The notes under the pieces were generated by a model. The model was not told the origin of the DNA, ran no database searches, and saw only the letters and a program-made list of their open reading frames with translations. Both the position numbers and the translations under genes were made by a program. From [Mycobacterium] fortunisiensis (GTDB taxonomy: Bacteria > Actinomycetota > Actinomycetes > Mycobacteriales > Mycobacteriaceae), in NCBI RefSeq assembly GCF_019050325.1, contig NZ_VOMB01000013.1:1-59636 (forward strand): 59,636 nucleotides of DNA, written 5' to 3'. Of the stretch, positions 7,300 to 18,342 are shown piece after piece. Each line of letters starts with the position of its first letter. Positions within the stretch are counted from its first letter, which is position 1.

Positions 7300-8097
7300 G
7301 TGACGCGAGTATTAGCGGTCGCCAATCAAAAGGGTGGGGTAGCAAAGACGACGACGGTGGCGTCGCTGGGCGCGGCGATGGCCGAGCAGGGGCGACGGGT
7401 GCTGCTGGTCGATCTGGATCCGCAAGGCTGTCTGACGTTTTCGCTGGGCCACGACCCGGACAAACTGCCGGTGTCGGTACACGAAGTGCTGCTCGGCGAC
7501 GTCGAACCGGGCGCCGCCCTGGTCGAGACGGCCGAGGGGATGACGCTGTTGCCAGCCAACATCGACCTGGCCGGTTCGGAGGCCATGCTGTTGATGCGGG
7601 CCGGGCGGGAGTACGCGCTCAAGCGCGCCCTGGCCAAGATCGACGGCGACTTCGATGTGGTGATCATCGACTGCCCGCCCTCGTTGGGGGTGCTCACGCT
7701 CAACGGTTTGACCGCCGCGCAGGAGGTGATCGTGCCGCTGCAGTGCGAGACCCTGGCGCACCGCGGTGTGGGCCAGTTCCTGCGCACGATCTCCGACGTG
7801 CAGCAGATCACCAATCCCGAGCTGGCGCTGCTCGGTGCGCTGCCGACGCTCTACGATTCGCGCACCACCCACAGCCGTGACGTGCTGCTGGATGTCGCCG
7901 ACCGGTACGAACTGCCCGTGTTGGCTCCGCCGATCCCGCGCACCGTGCGCTTCGCCGAGGCCAGCGCGTCGGGGTCCTCGGTGTTGGCCGGCCGTAAGAG
8001 CAAGGGTGGGTCGGCCTACCGCGAGCTGGCCCAGGCGCTGCTCAAACATTGGAAATCCGGCAAGAAGCTTCCGACCTTCACCCCCGAGGTGGGGTAG
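7300..8097 (+). CDS. ParA/Soj-like ATPase
   Basis: A 265-residue MinD/ParA-type ATPase. The deviant Walker A is QKGGVAKTTTVASLG at about residues 9-23; here Ala replaces the commoner Gly before KTT. Walker A' is LLVDLDPQGCLT and Walker B DVVIIDCPPSLGVLT. It equals Rv3213c of M. tuberculosis, annotated as a Soj/ParA-related protein separate from the chromosomal parAB locus near oriC; no ParB partner is present here. It probably positions a cargo rather than origins. GTG 7300 matches the VTRVLAVANQKGG start. The PP2C gene follows after 40 bp. Confidence 0.9.
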   Translation: MTRVLAVANQKGGVAKTTTVASLGAAMAEQGRRVLLVDLDPQGCLTFSLGHDPDKLPVSVHEVLLGDVEPGAALVETAEGMTLLPANIDLAGSEAMLLMRAGREYALKRALAKIDGDFDVVIIDCPPSLGVLTLNGLTAAQEVIVPLQCETLAHRGVGQFLRTISDVQQITNPELALLGALPTLYDSRTTHSRDVLLDVADRYELPVLAPPIPRTVRFAEASASGSSVLAGRKSKGGSAYRELAQALLKHWKSGKKLPTFTPEVG

Positions 8098-8137
8098 CCG
8101 CGTCGACGCGGTCACAGCGGAGCATCGCAGGGGGGAG

Positions 8138-8848
8138 ATGACCTTGGCTTCGGTGTCAGGGGCGGCGACGGCCACCGATCAGGGCCCGGTGCGGGAGAGC
8201 AATCAGGATGCGGCGCTTGTCGAGGGCATCCTGTTCGCGGTGTCCGACGGTTTCGGTCCGGGCGGTGAACACGCCAGCCGGATCGCGCTGGAGGTGCTGG
8301 CCGCCGGGTTCGCGGCCGCGCCGGACCGAAGCGGGCTGATCGGTGCGGTGCGTGAAGCCAACGACCAGGTTTTCGCACACGTCAGCGCGTCGGGCACCAG
8401 TTCCGGCGCGACGTTGACGGCGGTAGCGATGTTCGGTGACGCCGAGGGCGGCCCGATGGTCATCAACATCGGGGATTCGCCGCTGAACCGGATTCGCGAC
8501 GGCGTCATGCGTCAGCTCACCGATGATCACAGCGTGTCCGGCGAGTTGGTCCGGACCGGTGAGATCACCCGTGAGGAGGCCCGCTACCACCCGCACCGGC
8601 ACCTGCTGACCCGGGCATTGGGGATCGGCCCCTACATCCGGCCCGACCTGTTCGATCTCGATTGCCGTCCCGGCGACCGGTTGCTGATCAGCAGCGACGG
8701 ATTGTTCGCCGGCGCCGAGGACGCCGAGATCGCCGCGGCCGCCGCCGCCGATGCCGAGCCCCAGACCGCGGCCCAGCGGCTGGTTCAGGTCGCCAACGAC
8801 GCCGGGGGCAGCGACAACACCACGGTGATCGTGATCGATATCGGCTGA
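8138..8848 (+). CDS. PP2C-family protein phosphatase
   Basis: A 236-residue single-domain PPM phosphatase removing phosphate from Ser/Thr residues with a two-metal centre. Motifs in order: ESNQDAAL (usually NED/NQD) near residue 22, FAVSDGFGPGGEHAS (metal-binding Asp and Gly), MVINIGDSPLNRIRDG, LLISSDGLF (metal Asp) and GGSDNTTVIVIDI (final metal Asp). No membrane anchor or extra domain is seen. GGGGAGATG gives a plausible RBS at ATG 8138. It lies downstream of the ParA-like gene and may be co-transcribed with it; I do not recall a phosphatase at this position in M. tuberculosis. Confidence 0.88.
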   Translation: MTLASVSGAATATDQGPVRESNQDAALVEGILFAVSDGFGPGGEHASRIALEVLAAGFAAAPDRSGLIGAVREANDQVFAHVSASGTSSGATLTAVAMFGDAEGGPMVINIGDSPLNRIRDGVMRQLTDDHSVSGELVRTGEITREEARYHPHRHLLTRALGIGPYIRPDLFDLDCRPGDRLLISSDGLFAGAEDAEIAAAAAADAEPQTAAQRLVQVANDAGGSDNTTVIVIDIG

Positions 8849-8867
8849 GCCGGGGGCGGGCCGGGCC

Positions 8868-10094
8868 TCATCCGGAGCCCAGCGCCACCAGTTGTGTGCC
8901 GCGCTGTTCCAGCACGGTGTCTCCGGCCACCGCCGGTACCACCGGGGACACGCTCGGTGCGCGGGGCAGGGCGATGTGGCGTTGCCCGGCGCCGGTGCGC
9001 TGATCGAACACGTCGTAGCCGTCGCTCACCGGCACCAGCAGTTGTCCGGCCATCACGGTGGCGGGTCCGACGGGAGCGTGCGGGCCCGAGGGGCTGACGG
9101 TGTATTTGTACTCCAGTCCGTTGGCCCCGGTGGTGCTGAACACCAGCACGGAATCGCCGGTCCACCAGGTGATCAGGTCCCCGGCGCGGCTGGTGGTCGA
9201 CTGCGGTGCCGGTGGCGCCGCCAGCGGCAGGCTGGCCAGGGTTTTCCCGGTTTCGTCGATGACGTTGAGCACCGGTCTCGGGGTCGGCAGATATACCGCC
9301 GTGGTGGTGCCCGACACCGCGATCACCTGGGCGCCGGACTCGTCGGTGATGTCCTGCAGTTCGACGTAGCGCACCTCCGGGGTGTCCTCGTCGTCGGCCG
9401 GGCGCAGCAGTGTCAGCCGGACGAACTTGCTCTTCGGGCAGGCCTCCAGAACTGAGACCGCCGAGGAACTCGCCGCCGCCGACAGCTGGCGGCACACCGG
9501 TGAGGCAGGCACGTCGGGCTTGATGCGGGCGTCCAGCGCCCCGTAGGACAGCATCCGGACCATGTCCGAGCGCCACAGTTCGAGGCGACTGTCCCCGGCC
9601 GAGAGCACCGTCGTGCCGTCGGAGGACAACCGGACCTCGGGGTCGGCGTAGGCGGTGCGGGCCGGTCCACGCCGGCCGGTCTTGCCGTCGACGGTGCTGA
9701 CCTGCCCGCAGCCGCGGATGTCGGGGTAGACCGCGACGGCGTACTGGTACACCGAGGTCACCCCGCACAGCTCGAGGTCGCGGGCATAACTCCACAGCAC
9801 CGCGCCGCTGACCGGGTCGCGGCCGCTGACGGTGGAGCCCTCACCCGTCACCACCGATCCGCCGGCCAGCACCGGGGCGGTGGTTTTCGGGCTGTCGGCG
9901 GCCCACAGTTGCTGCAGTGCCGCGGGCACTTCGCGTGCCGGGGTCAGGTAGGGGACCGGCGCCGCGGCCGGACGGCTGATCGTGGCGCGGGCGTCACTCG
10001 TCCACCAGATCAGGCCGGCGGCCAGGGCGACAATCGCGACAATCGCCACGGCGGCGGCGATATCGCCGCGGGTGCGGCGCTCGGGTTTGACCAT
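8868..10094 (-). CDS. Membrane-anchored beta-propeller-like protein (Rv3212-like)
   Basis: A 408-residue protein with one N-terminal transmembrane anchor (residues 12-31, ending in IWW) and a large extracytoplasmic part. That part contains PQQ/WD-like blade sequences: SGRDPVSGAVLWSYARDLELC, STVDGKTGRRGPARTAY, LNVIDETGKTLASLPL and GYDVFDQRTGAGQRHIALP. Four cysteines outside the membrane could form disulfides. It corresponds to Rv3212, an Ala/Val-rich protein of unsettled function. It is downstream of rhlE on the same strand with a 35-bp gap, so an operon is likely. It converges on the phosphatase gene. Confidence 0.78.
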   Translation of the reverse strand: MVKPERRTRGDIAAAVAIVAIVALAAGLIWWTSDARATISRPAAAPVPYLTPAREVPAALQQLWAADSPKTTAPVLAGGSVVTGEGSTVSGRDPVSGAVLWSYARDLELCGVTSVYQYAVAVYPDIRGCGQVSTVDGKTGRRGPARTAYADPEVRLSSDGTTVLSAGDSRLELWRSDMVRMLSYGALDARIKPDVPASPVCRQLSAAASSSAVSVLEACPKSKFVRLTLLRPADDEDTPEVRYVELQDITDESGAQVIAVSGTTTAVYLPTPRPVLNVIDETGKTLASLPLAAPPAPQSTTSRAGDLITWWTGDSVLVFSTTGANGLEYKYTVSPSGPHAPVGPATVMAGQLLVPVSDGYDVFDQRTGAGQRHIALPRAPSVSPVVPAVAGDTVLEQRGTQLVALGSG

Positions 10095-10129
10095 GGACTG
10101 GTGCCGTCTGGTCTTGCCTCGTAGGGCCG

Positions 10130-11638
10130 TCAGCCGGCCGTGGCGGTCTCGGTCTTGCGGGGACGACGGCGCCGCCGCCGGCGGGTGCTCGGGGTGGCCT
10201 CGCCGTCCTGTTCGGTTGGCGCCGCGACGGCGTCGTCGGCGCCGGGGGCCTGGCTGCCCTCGGGGTGACCGGTGGCCGGCTTGCCGCCGCGGGTCCGGCG
10301 ACGGTTACGGGACTTGGCCTTGGCCGGGCGGTCCGCCGAATCGGCCGAGGAGATGCGCTTCTCGTCACTGCTGCGTTTGGCGGCGGCGGCCTTGCGCGGC
10401 GTGCCGATGGTGCCGGTGGCATCGGCGGGGATGCCCAACTCTTCGTAGATGTGCGGTGAGCTGGAATAGGTTTCGGCCGGGTCGGGGCAGCCAAGGCTCA
10501 GGGCCTTGTCGATCATTTCCCAGCGGGCCAGTTCGTCCCAGTCCACCAGGGTGATCGCCACGCCGGTCTTTCCGGCGCGGCCGGTGCGCCCGATGCGGTG
10601 CACGTAGGCCTGCTCGTCTTCGGGGCACTGGTAATTGATGACGTGCGTGACGTCGTCGATGTCGATACCGCGCGCCGCGACGTCGGTGGCCACCAGCACG
10701 TCGACGGCCCCGGAGCGGAACGATTTCAGGGCCTTCTCGCGGGCGCCCTGCCCGAGGTCGCCGTGCACGGCGTCGACCTTGAACCCGCGCTCGGCGAGTT
10801 CGTCGGACACCTTCTGCGCGGTGCGCTTGGTACGGGTGAAGATCATCGTGGCACCGCGGCCCTCGGCCTGCAGGATCCGGCTCACCAGCTCCGACTTGTC
10901 CAGGGCGTGCGCCCGGTAGGCGAACTGCTCGGTGGTGTCGTGGGTGGCCGCCGAGTGCGGGGCCTCGGCCCGGATGTGGGTGGGCTGGTTCATGAACGTG
11001 CGGGCCAGCGTGATGATCGGGTCCGGCATGGTGGCCGAGAACAGCATCGACTGCCGGTCGTCGGGGGTCAGTCGCAGGATGCGTTCGATGTCGGGCAGGA
11101 AGCCCAGGTCCAGCATCTCGTCGGCCTCGTCGAGCACCAGCACGGACAGGCCGCCCAGCTGCAGGTGACCCTGCTGGGCCAGGTCGAGCAGCCGGCCCGG
11201 GGTGCCGACGACGACGTCGACGCCCTTGCGCAGCGCCTCGATCTGGGGCTCGTACGGACGGCCGCCGTAGATCGAGGTCACCGCGAACTTGCGGTCGGCG
11301 GCCCCCTCGACGTGCACCTTCAGATGTTTGGCGGCGCCGGCCAGGTCGTCGTAGACCTGCAGGCACAGCTCGCGGGTGGGCACCACGATCAGCGCGCGGG
11401 GGGTGCCGTTGAGCGGGCGGCTCTCATCGGTGGAGATCCGGTGCAGTAGCGGGACACCGAAGGCGTAGGTCTTGCCCATGCCGGTGCGGGCCTGGCCGAT
11501 GAGGTCGTCGCCGGCCAATGCCAGCGGCAGCGTCAGCTCTTGGATGGCAAACGGGTGCTCGATGTTGCTTTCGCGGAGGGCCTGCACAATTTCGTCGCGC
11601 ACGCCAAGTTCGGCAAATGTTTTATTTACGTGGGTCAT
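10130..11638 (-). CDS. rhlE: DEAD-box RNA helicase RhlE
   Basis: A 502-residue ATP-dependent RNA helicase. The Q motif [13 protein letters not shown] with [13 protein letters not shown], motif I ARTGMGKT, motif Ia PTRELCLQV, motif [11 protein letters not shown], motif III SAT, motif [10 protein letters not shown] and motif [12 protein letters not shown] are all present. After the two RecA domains come about 120 low-complexity residues rich in Ala, Lys and Arg, ending [17 protein letters not shown], a basic RNA-binding tail. Mycobacterial RhlE associates with RNA decay machinery. ATG 11638 (MTHVNK) is chosen; ATG 11674 in the same frame would add 12 residues. The first codons are unusually AT-rich (GTA AAT AAA ACA TTT). 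Confidence 0.93.
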   Translation of the reverse strand: MTHVNKTFAELGVRDEIVQALRESNIEHPFAIQELTLPLALAGDDLIGQARTGMGKTYAFGVPLLHRISTDESRPLNGTPRALIVVPTRELCLQVYDDLAGAAKHLKVHVEGAADRKFAVTSIYGGRPYEPQIEALRKGVDVVVGTPGRLLDLAQQGHLQLGGLSVLVLDEADEMLDLGFLPDIERILRLTPDDRQSMLFSATMPDPIITLARTFMNQPTHIRAEAPHSAATHDTTEQFAYRAHALDKSELVSRILQAEGRGATMIFTRTKRTAQKVSDELAERGFKVDAVHGDLGQGAREKALKSFRSGAVDVLVATDVAARGIDIDDVTHVINYQCPEDEQAYVHRIGRTGRAGKTGVAITLVDWDELARWEMIDKALSLGCPDPAETYSSSPHIYEELGIPADATGTIGTPRKAAAAKRSSDEKRISSADSADRPAKAKSRNRRRTRGGKPATGHPEGSQAPGADDAVAAPTEQDGEATPSTRRRRRRRPRKTETATAG

Positions 11639-11931
11639 GGTTGGTGGAGGTAGCCTTTCACTGTCAAACCTCATGGGCATCCAGCGCACACGGAGTTTGA
11701 CGGTGAGGCGGTCGGGTTCGCCCGGATACGGTCGTATCCGTCGGCGCTGCCGATCCGCTGGGCCCAGCTCCACAGGGCGGGCCAACTGCGTGCACGCACA
11801 TTTCCTGGTAGCGGCTCAGGTCTGAAAAAGTCGGCTCGAAGCCGTTACCACTGCCCATTGTAGCTGGTCGCGCGATCTGGGCCGATTTGCCAGCCGATCA
11901 CAGGGTCGCGATGGCGTCTAGAGTTGGCCTC

Positions 11932-12630
11932 ATGAATTCGCCTCAGTCTGCTGCGCAAGAGATCGTCGAGCCGGTCGATTCGGGCGTGACGGCGGATCAT
12001 CCCGGGGTCAACGAGTTGTTCGCGGTGCTGGCCTACGGCGAGGTGGCCGCGTTCTACCGGCTCACCGACGAGGCGCGGATGGCGCCGAATCTGCGCGGCC
12101 GGATCAACATGGCCAGCATGGCCGCCGCCGAGATGGGGCACTACGAGCTGCTGCGAGATGCATTGGAGCGCAGGGGAGTTGACGTTGTCGCGGCGATGAC
12201 GAAGTACGCGTCAGCCCTGGAGAGCTACCATCGGATGACCACACCCAGCACGTGGCTGGAGGCGTTGGTCAAGACCTATATCGGTGACGCGCTGGCCGCC
12301 GATTTCTATCTGGAGATCGCCGACGCGCTACCCGAGCAGGTGTCCACGGTGGTCCGCGCGGTGCTGGCCGAAACCGGGCATTCGCAGTTCGTGGTCGCCG
12401 AGGTGCGCGCGGCGGTGACCGCCAGCGATCGGCAGCGACACCGGTTGGCGCTGTGGGCGCGTCGCCTGCTCGGTGAGGCCGTCACCCAGGCGCAGTACGT
12501 GCTGGCCGATCATGACGAGCTCGTCGATCTGGTGATGTCCAGCGGCGAGGGCCTGACCCAGCTGGCCGAGTTCTTCGGACGGCTGCAGGACACCCATCAG
12601 TCCCGTATGCAGGAACTGGGCCTGGCGTAG
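11932..12630 (+). CDS. Ferritin-like fold protein (Rv3210c-like)
   Basis: A 232-residue, mainly helical protein of the mycobacterial Rv3210c family. Potential metal ligands occur on the expected helices: YGEVAAFYRL, AAAEMGHYEL, IGDALAADFYLEIADALPE and LAETGHSQFVV, giving paired E..H motifs like those of ferritin-like diiron proteins. This suggests a diiron oxygenase/hydroxylase fold. No substrate is known to me. ATG 11932 follows the family start; no good Shine-Dalgarno is visible, so a leaderless transcript is possible. It is divergent from rhlE across a 293-bp gap in which I recognise nothing definite. Confidence 0.75.
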   Translation: MNSPQSAAQEIVEPVDSGVTADHPGVNELFAVLAYGEVAAFYRLTDEARMAPNLRGRINMASMAAAEMGHYELLRDALERRGVDVVAAMTKYASALESYHRMTTPSTWLEALVKTYIGDALAADFYLEIADALPEQVSTVVRAVLAETGHSQFVVAEVRAAVTASDRQRHRLALWARRLLGEAVTQAQYVLADHDELVDLVMSSGEGLTQLAEFFGRLQDTHQSRMQELGLA

Positions 12631-12646
12631 TTGCCGCCAGGCCCAG
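12616..12646. terminator. Perfect 12-bp hairpin at converging gene ends
   Basis: CTGGGCCTGGCG (12616-12627) and CGCCAGGCCCAG (12635-12646) pair perfectly over 12 bp around a 7-base loop that contains the stop codon of the ferritin-like gene. The MmpS-like gene ends 15 bp beyond. A bidirectional terminator is likely, although no T-run follows. Confidence 0.6.
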
Positions 12647-12660
12647 CCGTCACTGCCTCG

Positions 12661-13407
12661 TCACTGTGTGCAGGTGGTGATCATGGTGTTGTTGGTCTGC
12701 TGCACGAGCACCGCACCCGAGGCGTCGGTGATCGAGCAGTTGAGCTGACCGGCGACACTGGTCGCGGTCACCGACTTGAGCTGAACCCCCGGGTTGAGCA
12801 CCACGGTCTTGGTCCAGGGCAGTGCGACGTTGATGTCGGTTTGCAGGGCACCCTGCTCGTCGGTGTAGACGATCGTCACGAGGTCGATGAGCTGCCGGTT
12901 GCCGGTCACCTGGTAGGTGATGGCGGTCGGGCTTGCGATGGCCGCCGGCGGCGGTGCGGCCGCCGGTGCCTCCGGGGCCGGCGCAACGGTGGCGCTGGGC
13001 GTCGGGGTCACGGTGGTCACGGTCTCCGGTGAGAGCGGCGCGGTCGGCGCTGCCCGCGGCGGGACCCGAGTCGAGGTGGCGTCCTGCGCCGGCTGCGTGG
13101 TCTGGGTCGGGTCCGCCGAGGGCGACGTGAGCGTCGCCGATACCGAACCGCTGTCGCCGCCGCCCAGGATCACCACGGTGCAGATCACCGCGACCAGCAG
13201 GATCGCGCCGGCCACGGCGGCCACCCAGATCCAGCGCCGGTCGATGGGGTCTTCGTAGAACGTGACCTCGTCGTCGTAATCGGCGTCGTAGTCGGCGTCG
13301 TAATCGGTGTAGTCGGACCGGTAGCCGGAGTACCCGCCCGGCTCATACGAGCGGTCTCCGAAGCGTTCGGTCGGCGTGGTGTCGTACGGCGAAAAATGCC
13401 TGGTCAT
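12661..13407 (-). CDS. MmpS-like single-pass membrane protein (Rv3209-like)
   Basis: A 248-residue type II membrane protein. The cytoplasmic N-terminus is rich in Tyr and Asp and carries a short degenerate repeat (DYDADYDADYDDE) at about residues 37-49. One transmembrane helix follows (residues 59-82), then a Pro/Thr/Ala-rich linker, then a C-terminal domain of about 85 residues that looks like MmpS: ITYQVTGNRQ, VTIVYTDEQG, ALPWTKTV, SVTATSVAGQLNCSITDASG and a final cysteine, giving a likely disulfide. MmpS proteins are periplasmic accessory factors of MmpL lipid and siderophore exporters, but no mmpL gene is nearby. Confidence 0.78.
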   Translation of the reverse strand: MTRHFSPYDTTPTERFGDRSYEPGGYSGYRSDYTDYDADYDADYDDEVTFYEDPIDRRWIWVAAVAGAILLVAVICTVVILGGGDSGSVSATLTSPSADPTQTTQPAQDATSTRVPPRAAPTAPLSPETVTTVTPTPSATVAPAPEAPAAAPPPAAIASPTAITYQVTGNRQLIDLVTIVYTDEQGALQTDINVALPWTKTVVLNPGVQLKSVTATSVAGQLNCSITDASGAVLVQQTNNTMITTCTQ

Positions 13408-13624
13408 GCGGCCGTCCCAGTCGTCTCGTCCAATATCGATCCTGATGCTAGCGAGGCAAAAGTGACAGATGAGGTTGAGTGCGGCGTGTGTCGGTCACGG
13501 TCCGGACTCGGTTCGGTCTCTGCGGTTTTGCCGTTCGCGCCCCAGCCGCGGCGGCCGGGGCCGGCCGTCCACTAGCCTGCTCAAGGAAGTCGACAACGAC
13601 GTGAGAAAGAAAGAAGGGTCCAGC

Positions 13625-13864
13625 GTGGAGGTCAAAATCGGTGTCACGGACAGCCCGCGCGAGCTGACCTTCAACAGCGCGCAGACACCGTCAGAGGTGG
13701 AGCAGCAGGTCACCGACGCACTCGCCAAGGATTCGGGCGTGCTGGCGTTGACCGATGAGAAGGGTCGGCGGTTCCTGGTGCAGAACAGCCGGATCGCCTA
13801 CGTCGAGATCGGTGCCGCCGACGTGCGGCGCGTCGGGTTCGGCGTGGGGGCGGAAACCGCCTGA
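13625..13864 (+). CDS. DUF3107 family protein (TB9.4-like)
   Basis: A 79-residue acidic-basic mixed protein nearly identical in pattern to M. tuberculosis TB9.4 (Rv3208A): it starts VEVKIGVTDSPREL, continues with AQTPSEVEQQVTDAL and ends RIAYVEIGAADVRRVGFGVG. The family has no known function. The start is GTG 13625, with AGAAGG seven bases upstream. The C-terminus is shorter than in TB9.4. The stop is 2 bp from the end of the convergent TetR gene. Confidence 0.9.
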   Translation: MEVKIGVTDSPRELTFNSAQTPSEVEQQVTDALAKDSGVLALTDEKGRRFLVQNSRIAYVEIGAADVRRVGFGVGAETA

Positions 13865-13866
13865 GG

Positions 13867-15760
<1,894 letters not shown>

Positions 15761-15933
15761 CCGCCGCGTCCCGGGCGCCGGGGCAGCGCACGGCCGTGAC
15801 GCCGCGAGTCCTAGCGGATGCGTCGGTCCGGTGATCGCGGTGGGCGGGGCGCGGGAAGCATCGGCACCGGATTACCGTTGTGGTACGAGCAGCTGGGACG
15901 ATGATCTGACCAGAAAAACTGAGGAGACATACG

Positions 15934-17139
15934 GTGTCCGCGAATTTGGACGTGTCGTTACCGCCGTTGGTTGAGCCGGCCGCCGAGCTGACCCGCGAAG
16001 AGGTGACGCGCTACAGCCGACACCTGATTATTCCGGACGTCGGCGTGATCGGGCAGAAGCGGCTGAAGAACGCCAAGGTGCTGGTGATCGGGGCCGGTGG
16101 CCTGGGTTCGCCGACCTTGCTGTACCTGGCCGCGGCCGGGGTGGGCACCATCGGCATCGTCGAGTTCGACGTCGTCGACGAGTCCAATCTGCAGCGCCAG
16201 ATCATCCACGGCCAGTCCGACATCGGCCGGTCCAAGGCGCAGAGCGCCAAGGAGTCGGTGCTGGAGATCAACCCGCTGGTGACGGTGAACCTGCACGAGT
16301 TCCGGTTGGAGCCCGACAATGCGGTGGAGCTGTTCAGCCAGTACGACCTGATCCTGGACGGCACTGACAACTTCGCCACCCGCTACCTGGTCAACGATGC
16401 CGCGGTGCTGGCGGGCAAGCCCTACGTGTGGGGCTCGATCTACCGGTTCGAGGGCCAGGTGTCGGTGTTCTGGGAGGACGCCCCCGACGGTCCCGACGGA
16501 AACAAGCAGGGCCTGAACTACCGCGATCTCTACCCCGAACCGCCGCCACCGGGGATGGTGCCCTCCTGCGCCGAAGGCGGCGTGCTCGGCATCCTGTGCG
16601 CCTCGATCGCGTCGATCATGGGTACCGAGGCGATCAAGCTCATCACCGGCATCGGCGAACCACTGCTCGGCCGGCTGATGGTCTACGACGCGCTCGACAT
16701 GACCTACCGCACCATCCGGATCCGCAAGGATCCGGCCACCCCGAAGATCACCGAGCTGATCGACTACGAGGCGTTCTGCGGCGTGGTCTCCGAGGCCGCT
16801 GCCGAGGCCGCGGCCGGATCGACCATCACCCCGGCCGAACTCAAGGAGCTCCTCGACTCCGGGAAACCGTTGGCACTGGTCGATGTCCGTGAACCGGTGG
16901 AGTGGGACATCAACCACATCACCGGCGCCGAGCTGATCCCGAAGTCGACGTTCGAATCCGGTGAGGCTCTGGCGAAACTGCCGACCGACCGCACCCCGGT
17001 GTTCTACTGCAAGACCGGTATCCGGTCGGCCGAGGTGCTCGCCATCGTCAAGAACGCCGGTTTCTCCGACGCGGTGCACCTGCAGGGCGGAATTGTGGCC
17101 TGGGCCAAACAACTCGAACCCGACATGGTGATGTACTGA
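15934..17139 (+). CDS. moeZ: Adenylyltransferase/sulfurtransferase MoeZ
   Basis: A 401-residue fusion of an E1-like ThiF/MoeB adenylation domain and a rhodanese domain. The adenylation domain shows the ATP-binding GAGGLGSPTLLYLAAAGVG (about 51-69), DESNLQRQIIH and DGTDNFATRYLVND. The rhodanese domain occupies about residues 295-401, with the sulfur-carrying Cys in VFYCKTGIRSAE. It activates C-terminal glycines of sulfur-carrier proteins such as MoaD and CysO, so it serves molybdopterin and cysteine synthesis. GAGGAG ends eight bases before GTG 15934. It equals Rv3206c. The single-domain MoeB cysteine pairs for zinc are absent, as in other MoeZ proteins. Confidence 0.93.
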   Translation: MSANLDVSLPPLVEPAAELTREEVTRYSRHLIIPDVGVIGQKRLKNAKVLVIGAGGLGSPTLLYLAAAGVGTIGIVEFDVVDESNLQRQIIHGQSDIGRSKAQSAKESVLEINPLVTVNLHEFRLEPDNAVELFSQYDLILDGTDNFATRYLVNDAAVLAGKPYVWGSIYRFEGQVSVFWEDAPDGPDGNKQGLNYRDLYPEPPPPGMVPSCAEGGVLGILCASIASIMGTEAIKLITGIGEPLLGRLMVYDALDMTYRTIRIRKDPATPKITELIDYEAFCGVVSEAAAEAAAGSTITPAELKELLDSGKPLALVDVREPVEWDINHITGAELIPKSTFESGEALAKLPTDRTPVFYCKTGIRSAEVLAIVKNAGFSDAVHLQGGIVAWAKQLEPDMVMY

Positions 17140-17175
17140 CGGCTGGTTTGCCGGTCAACGGCTTAGGCTGAGGCT

Positions 17176-18030
17176 GTGAGTGTGGAACGGCCGCCGGAAC
17201 ATGTGCTGGCGGCGTTCGGCCTGTCCGGGGTGCGCCCGGTACCGCTCGGCACGAGCTGGGAGGGTGGCTGGCGCTGCGGCGAAGTGGTGATGTCGATGGT
17301 GCCCGAGCACGCCCGAGCGGCGTGGTCGGCCAAGGTGCGGGAATCGCTGTTCGTGGACGGGGTGCGGCTGGCTCGCCCGGTACGTTCCACCGATGGCCGC
17401 TACGTGGTGGCTGGGTGGCGGGCCGACACCTTCGTCGCCGGTACCCCCGAACCCCGCCATGACGAAGTGGTGTCGGCGGCAGTGCGATTGCACGAGGCCA
17501 CCACGAAACTGGAGCGTCCCCGCTTCCTGACCCAGCCGCCGGTGGCGCCGTGGGCCGACGTCGACGTGTTCATCGCCGCCGACCGGGCGGCCTGGGAGGA
17601 TCGCCCGCTGCATTCGTTGCCCGCCGGTGCCCGGGTGTCGCCCGGATCGTCGGACGGTCAGCGCTCGGTGGAGCTGATCAACCAGCTGGCCAGCTTGCGC
17701 AAACCGACCAAGAGTGCGAGCCAGCTCGTCCACGGCGATCTCTACGGCACAGTGCTTTTCGCCGGAACCGCCGCCCCGGGCATCACCGACATCACCCCGT
17801 ACTGGCGTCCGGCGTCGTGGGCGGCGGGTGTGGTGGTGGTCGACGCGCTGTCCTGGGGCGATGCCGACGACGGATTGATCGAGCGGTGGCAATCGCTACC
17901 GGAATGGCCGCAGATGCTGTTGCGGGCCTTGATATTCCGCCTGGCCGTGCACGCGCTGCACCCCCGGTCCACGGCGGCGGCGTTCCCGGGTCTGGCCCGC
18001 ACGGCCTCGTTGGTCCGGCTGAACCTGTAA
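17176..18030 (+). CDS. Actinobacterial kinase-fold protein (TIGR02569-like)
   Basis: A 284-residue protein equivalent to Rv3205c. It has a degenerate aminoglycoside-phosphotransferase/kinase fold: the catalytic-loop-like LVHGDLYGTVLF near residue 190 is followed by ITDITPYWRP, the position of the DFG-like metal site. The N-lobe is poorly conserved and I see no clear P-loop lysine context. Whether it phosphorylates anything is unknown. The start is GTG 17176, 36 bp after moeZ, so co-transcription is plausible. It is convergent with the alkyltransferase-like gene. Confidence 0.8.
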   Translation: MSVERPPEHVLAAFGLSGVRPVPLGTSWEGGWRCGEVVMSMVPEHARAAWSAKVRESLFVDGVRLARPVRSTDGRYVVAGWRADTFVAGTPEPRHDEVVSAAVRLHEATTKLERPRFLTQPPVAPWADVDVFIAADRAAWEDRPLHSLPAGARVSPGSSDGQRSVELINQLASLRKPTKSASQLVHGDLYGTVLFAGTAAPGITDITPYWRPASWAAGVVVVDALSWGDADDGLIERWQSLPEWPQMLLRALIFRLAVHALHPRSTAAAFPGLARTASLVRLNL

Positions 18031-18044
18031 CGCGCCTGCACGCC

Positions 18045-18341
18045 TCAGAACTGGTGGCGGTACTCGGCCAGGCGTACCCGCCCGTCAGTGGCCAGCACCC
18101 CCTCGGCGCGCAACCGTTCCAGCTGCCGGGTCGCCAGATGCGGGGCCGGGCGACCCGATGCGGTGATCACCCGGTGCCAGGGCAGGTCCGAGGAGTCGGT
18201 GCGCATGATCCAGCCGACGATGCGCGGGCTGGAAAGCTCTGCGGCATCAGCGATGTCACCGTATGTACAGACCCGGCCCGGCGGGATCGCAGCGACGAGC
18301 GCCCGGACGGATTCGACCTGCTCCTCGGTGACGGCCGGCAT
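18045..18341 (-). CDS. Alkyltransferase-like DNA-binding protein (ATL)
   Basis: A 98-residue protein with the DNA-binding domain of O6-alkylguanine-DNA alkyltransferase: IPPGRVCTYGDIA, the helix-turn-helix SSPRIVGWIMR and the active-site region DLPWHRVITASGR. The reactive Cys of PCHRV is Trp here, the hallmark of ATL proteins, which bind alkylated bases without repairing them and pass the lesion to nucleotide excision repair. It equals Rv3204 by position. Its ATG at 18341 is separated from the stop of the upstream lipV-like gene by one base, so the two form an operon. Confidence 0.9.
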   Translation of the reverse strand: MPAVTEEQVESVRALVAAIPPGRVCTYGDIADAAELSSPRIVGWIMRTDSSDLPWHRVITASGRPAPHLATRQLERLRAEGVLATDGRVRLAEYRHQF

Positions 18342-18342
18342 G

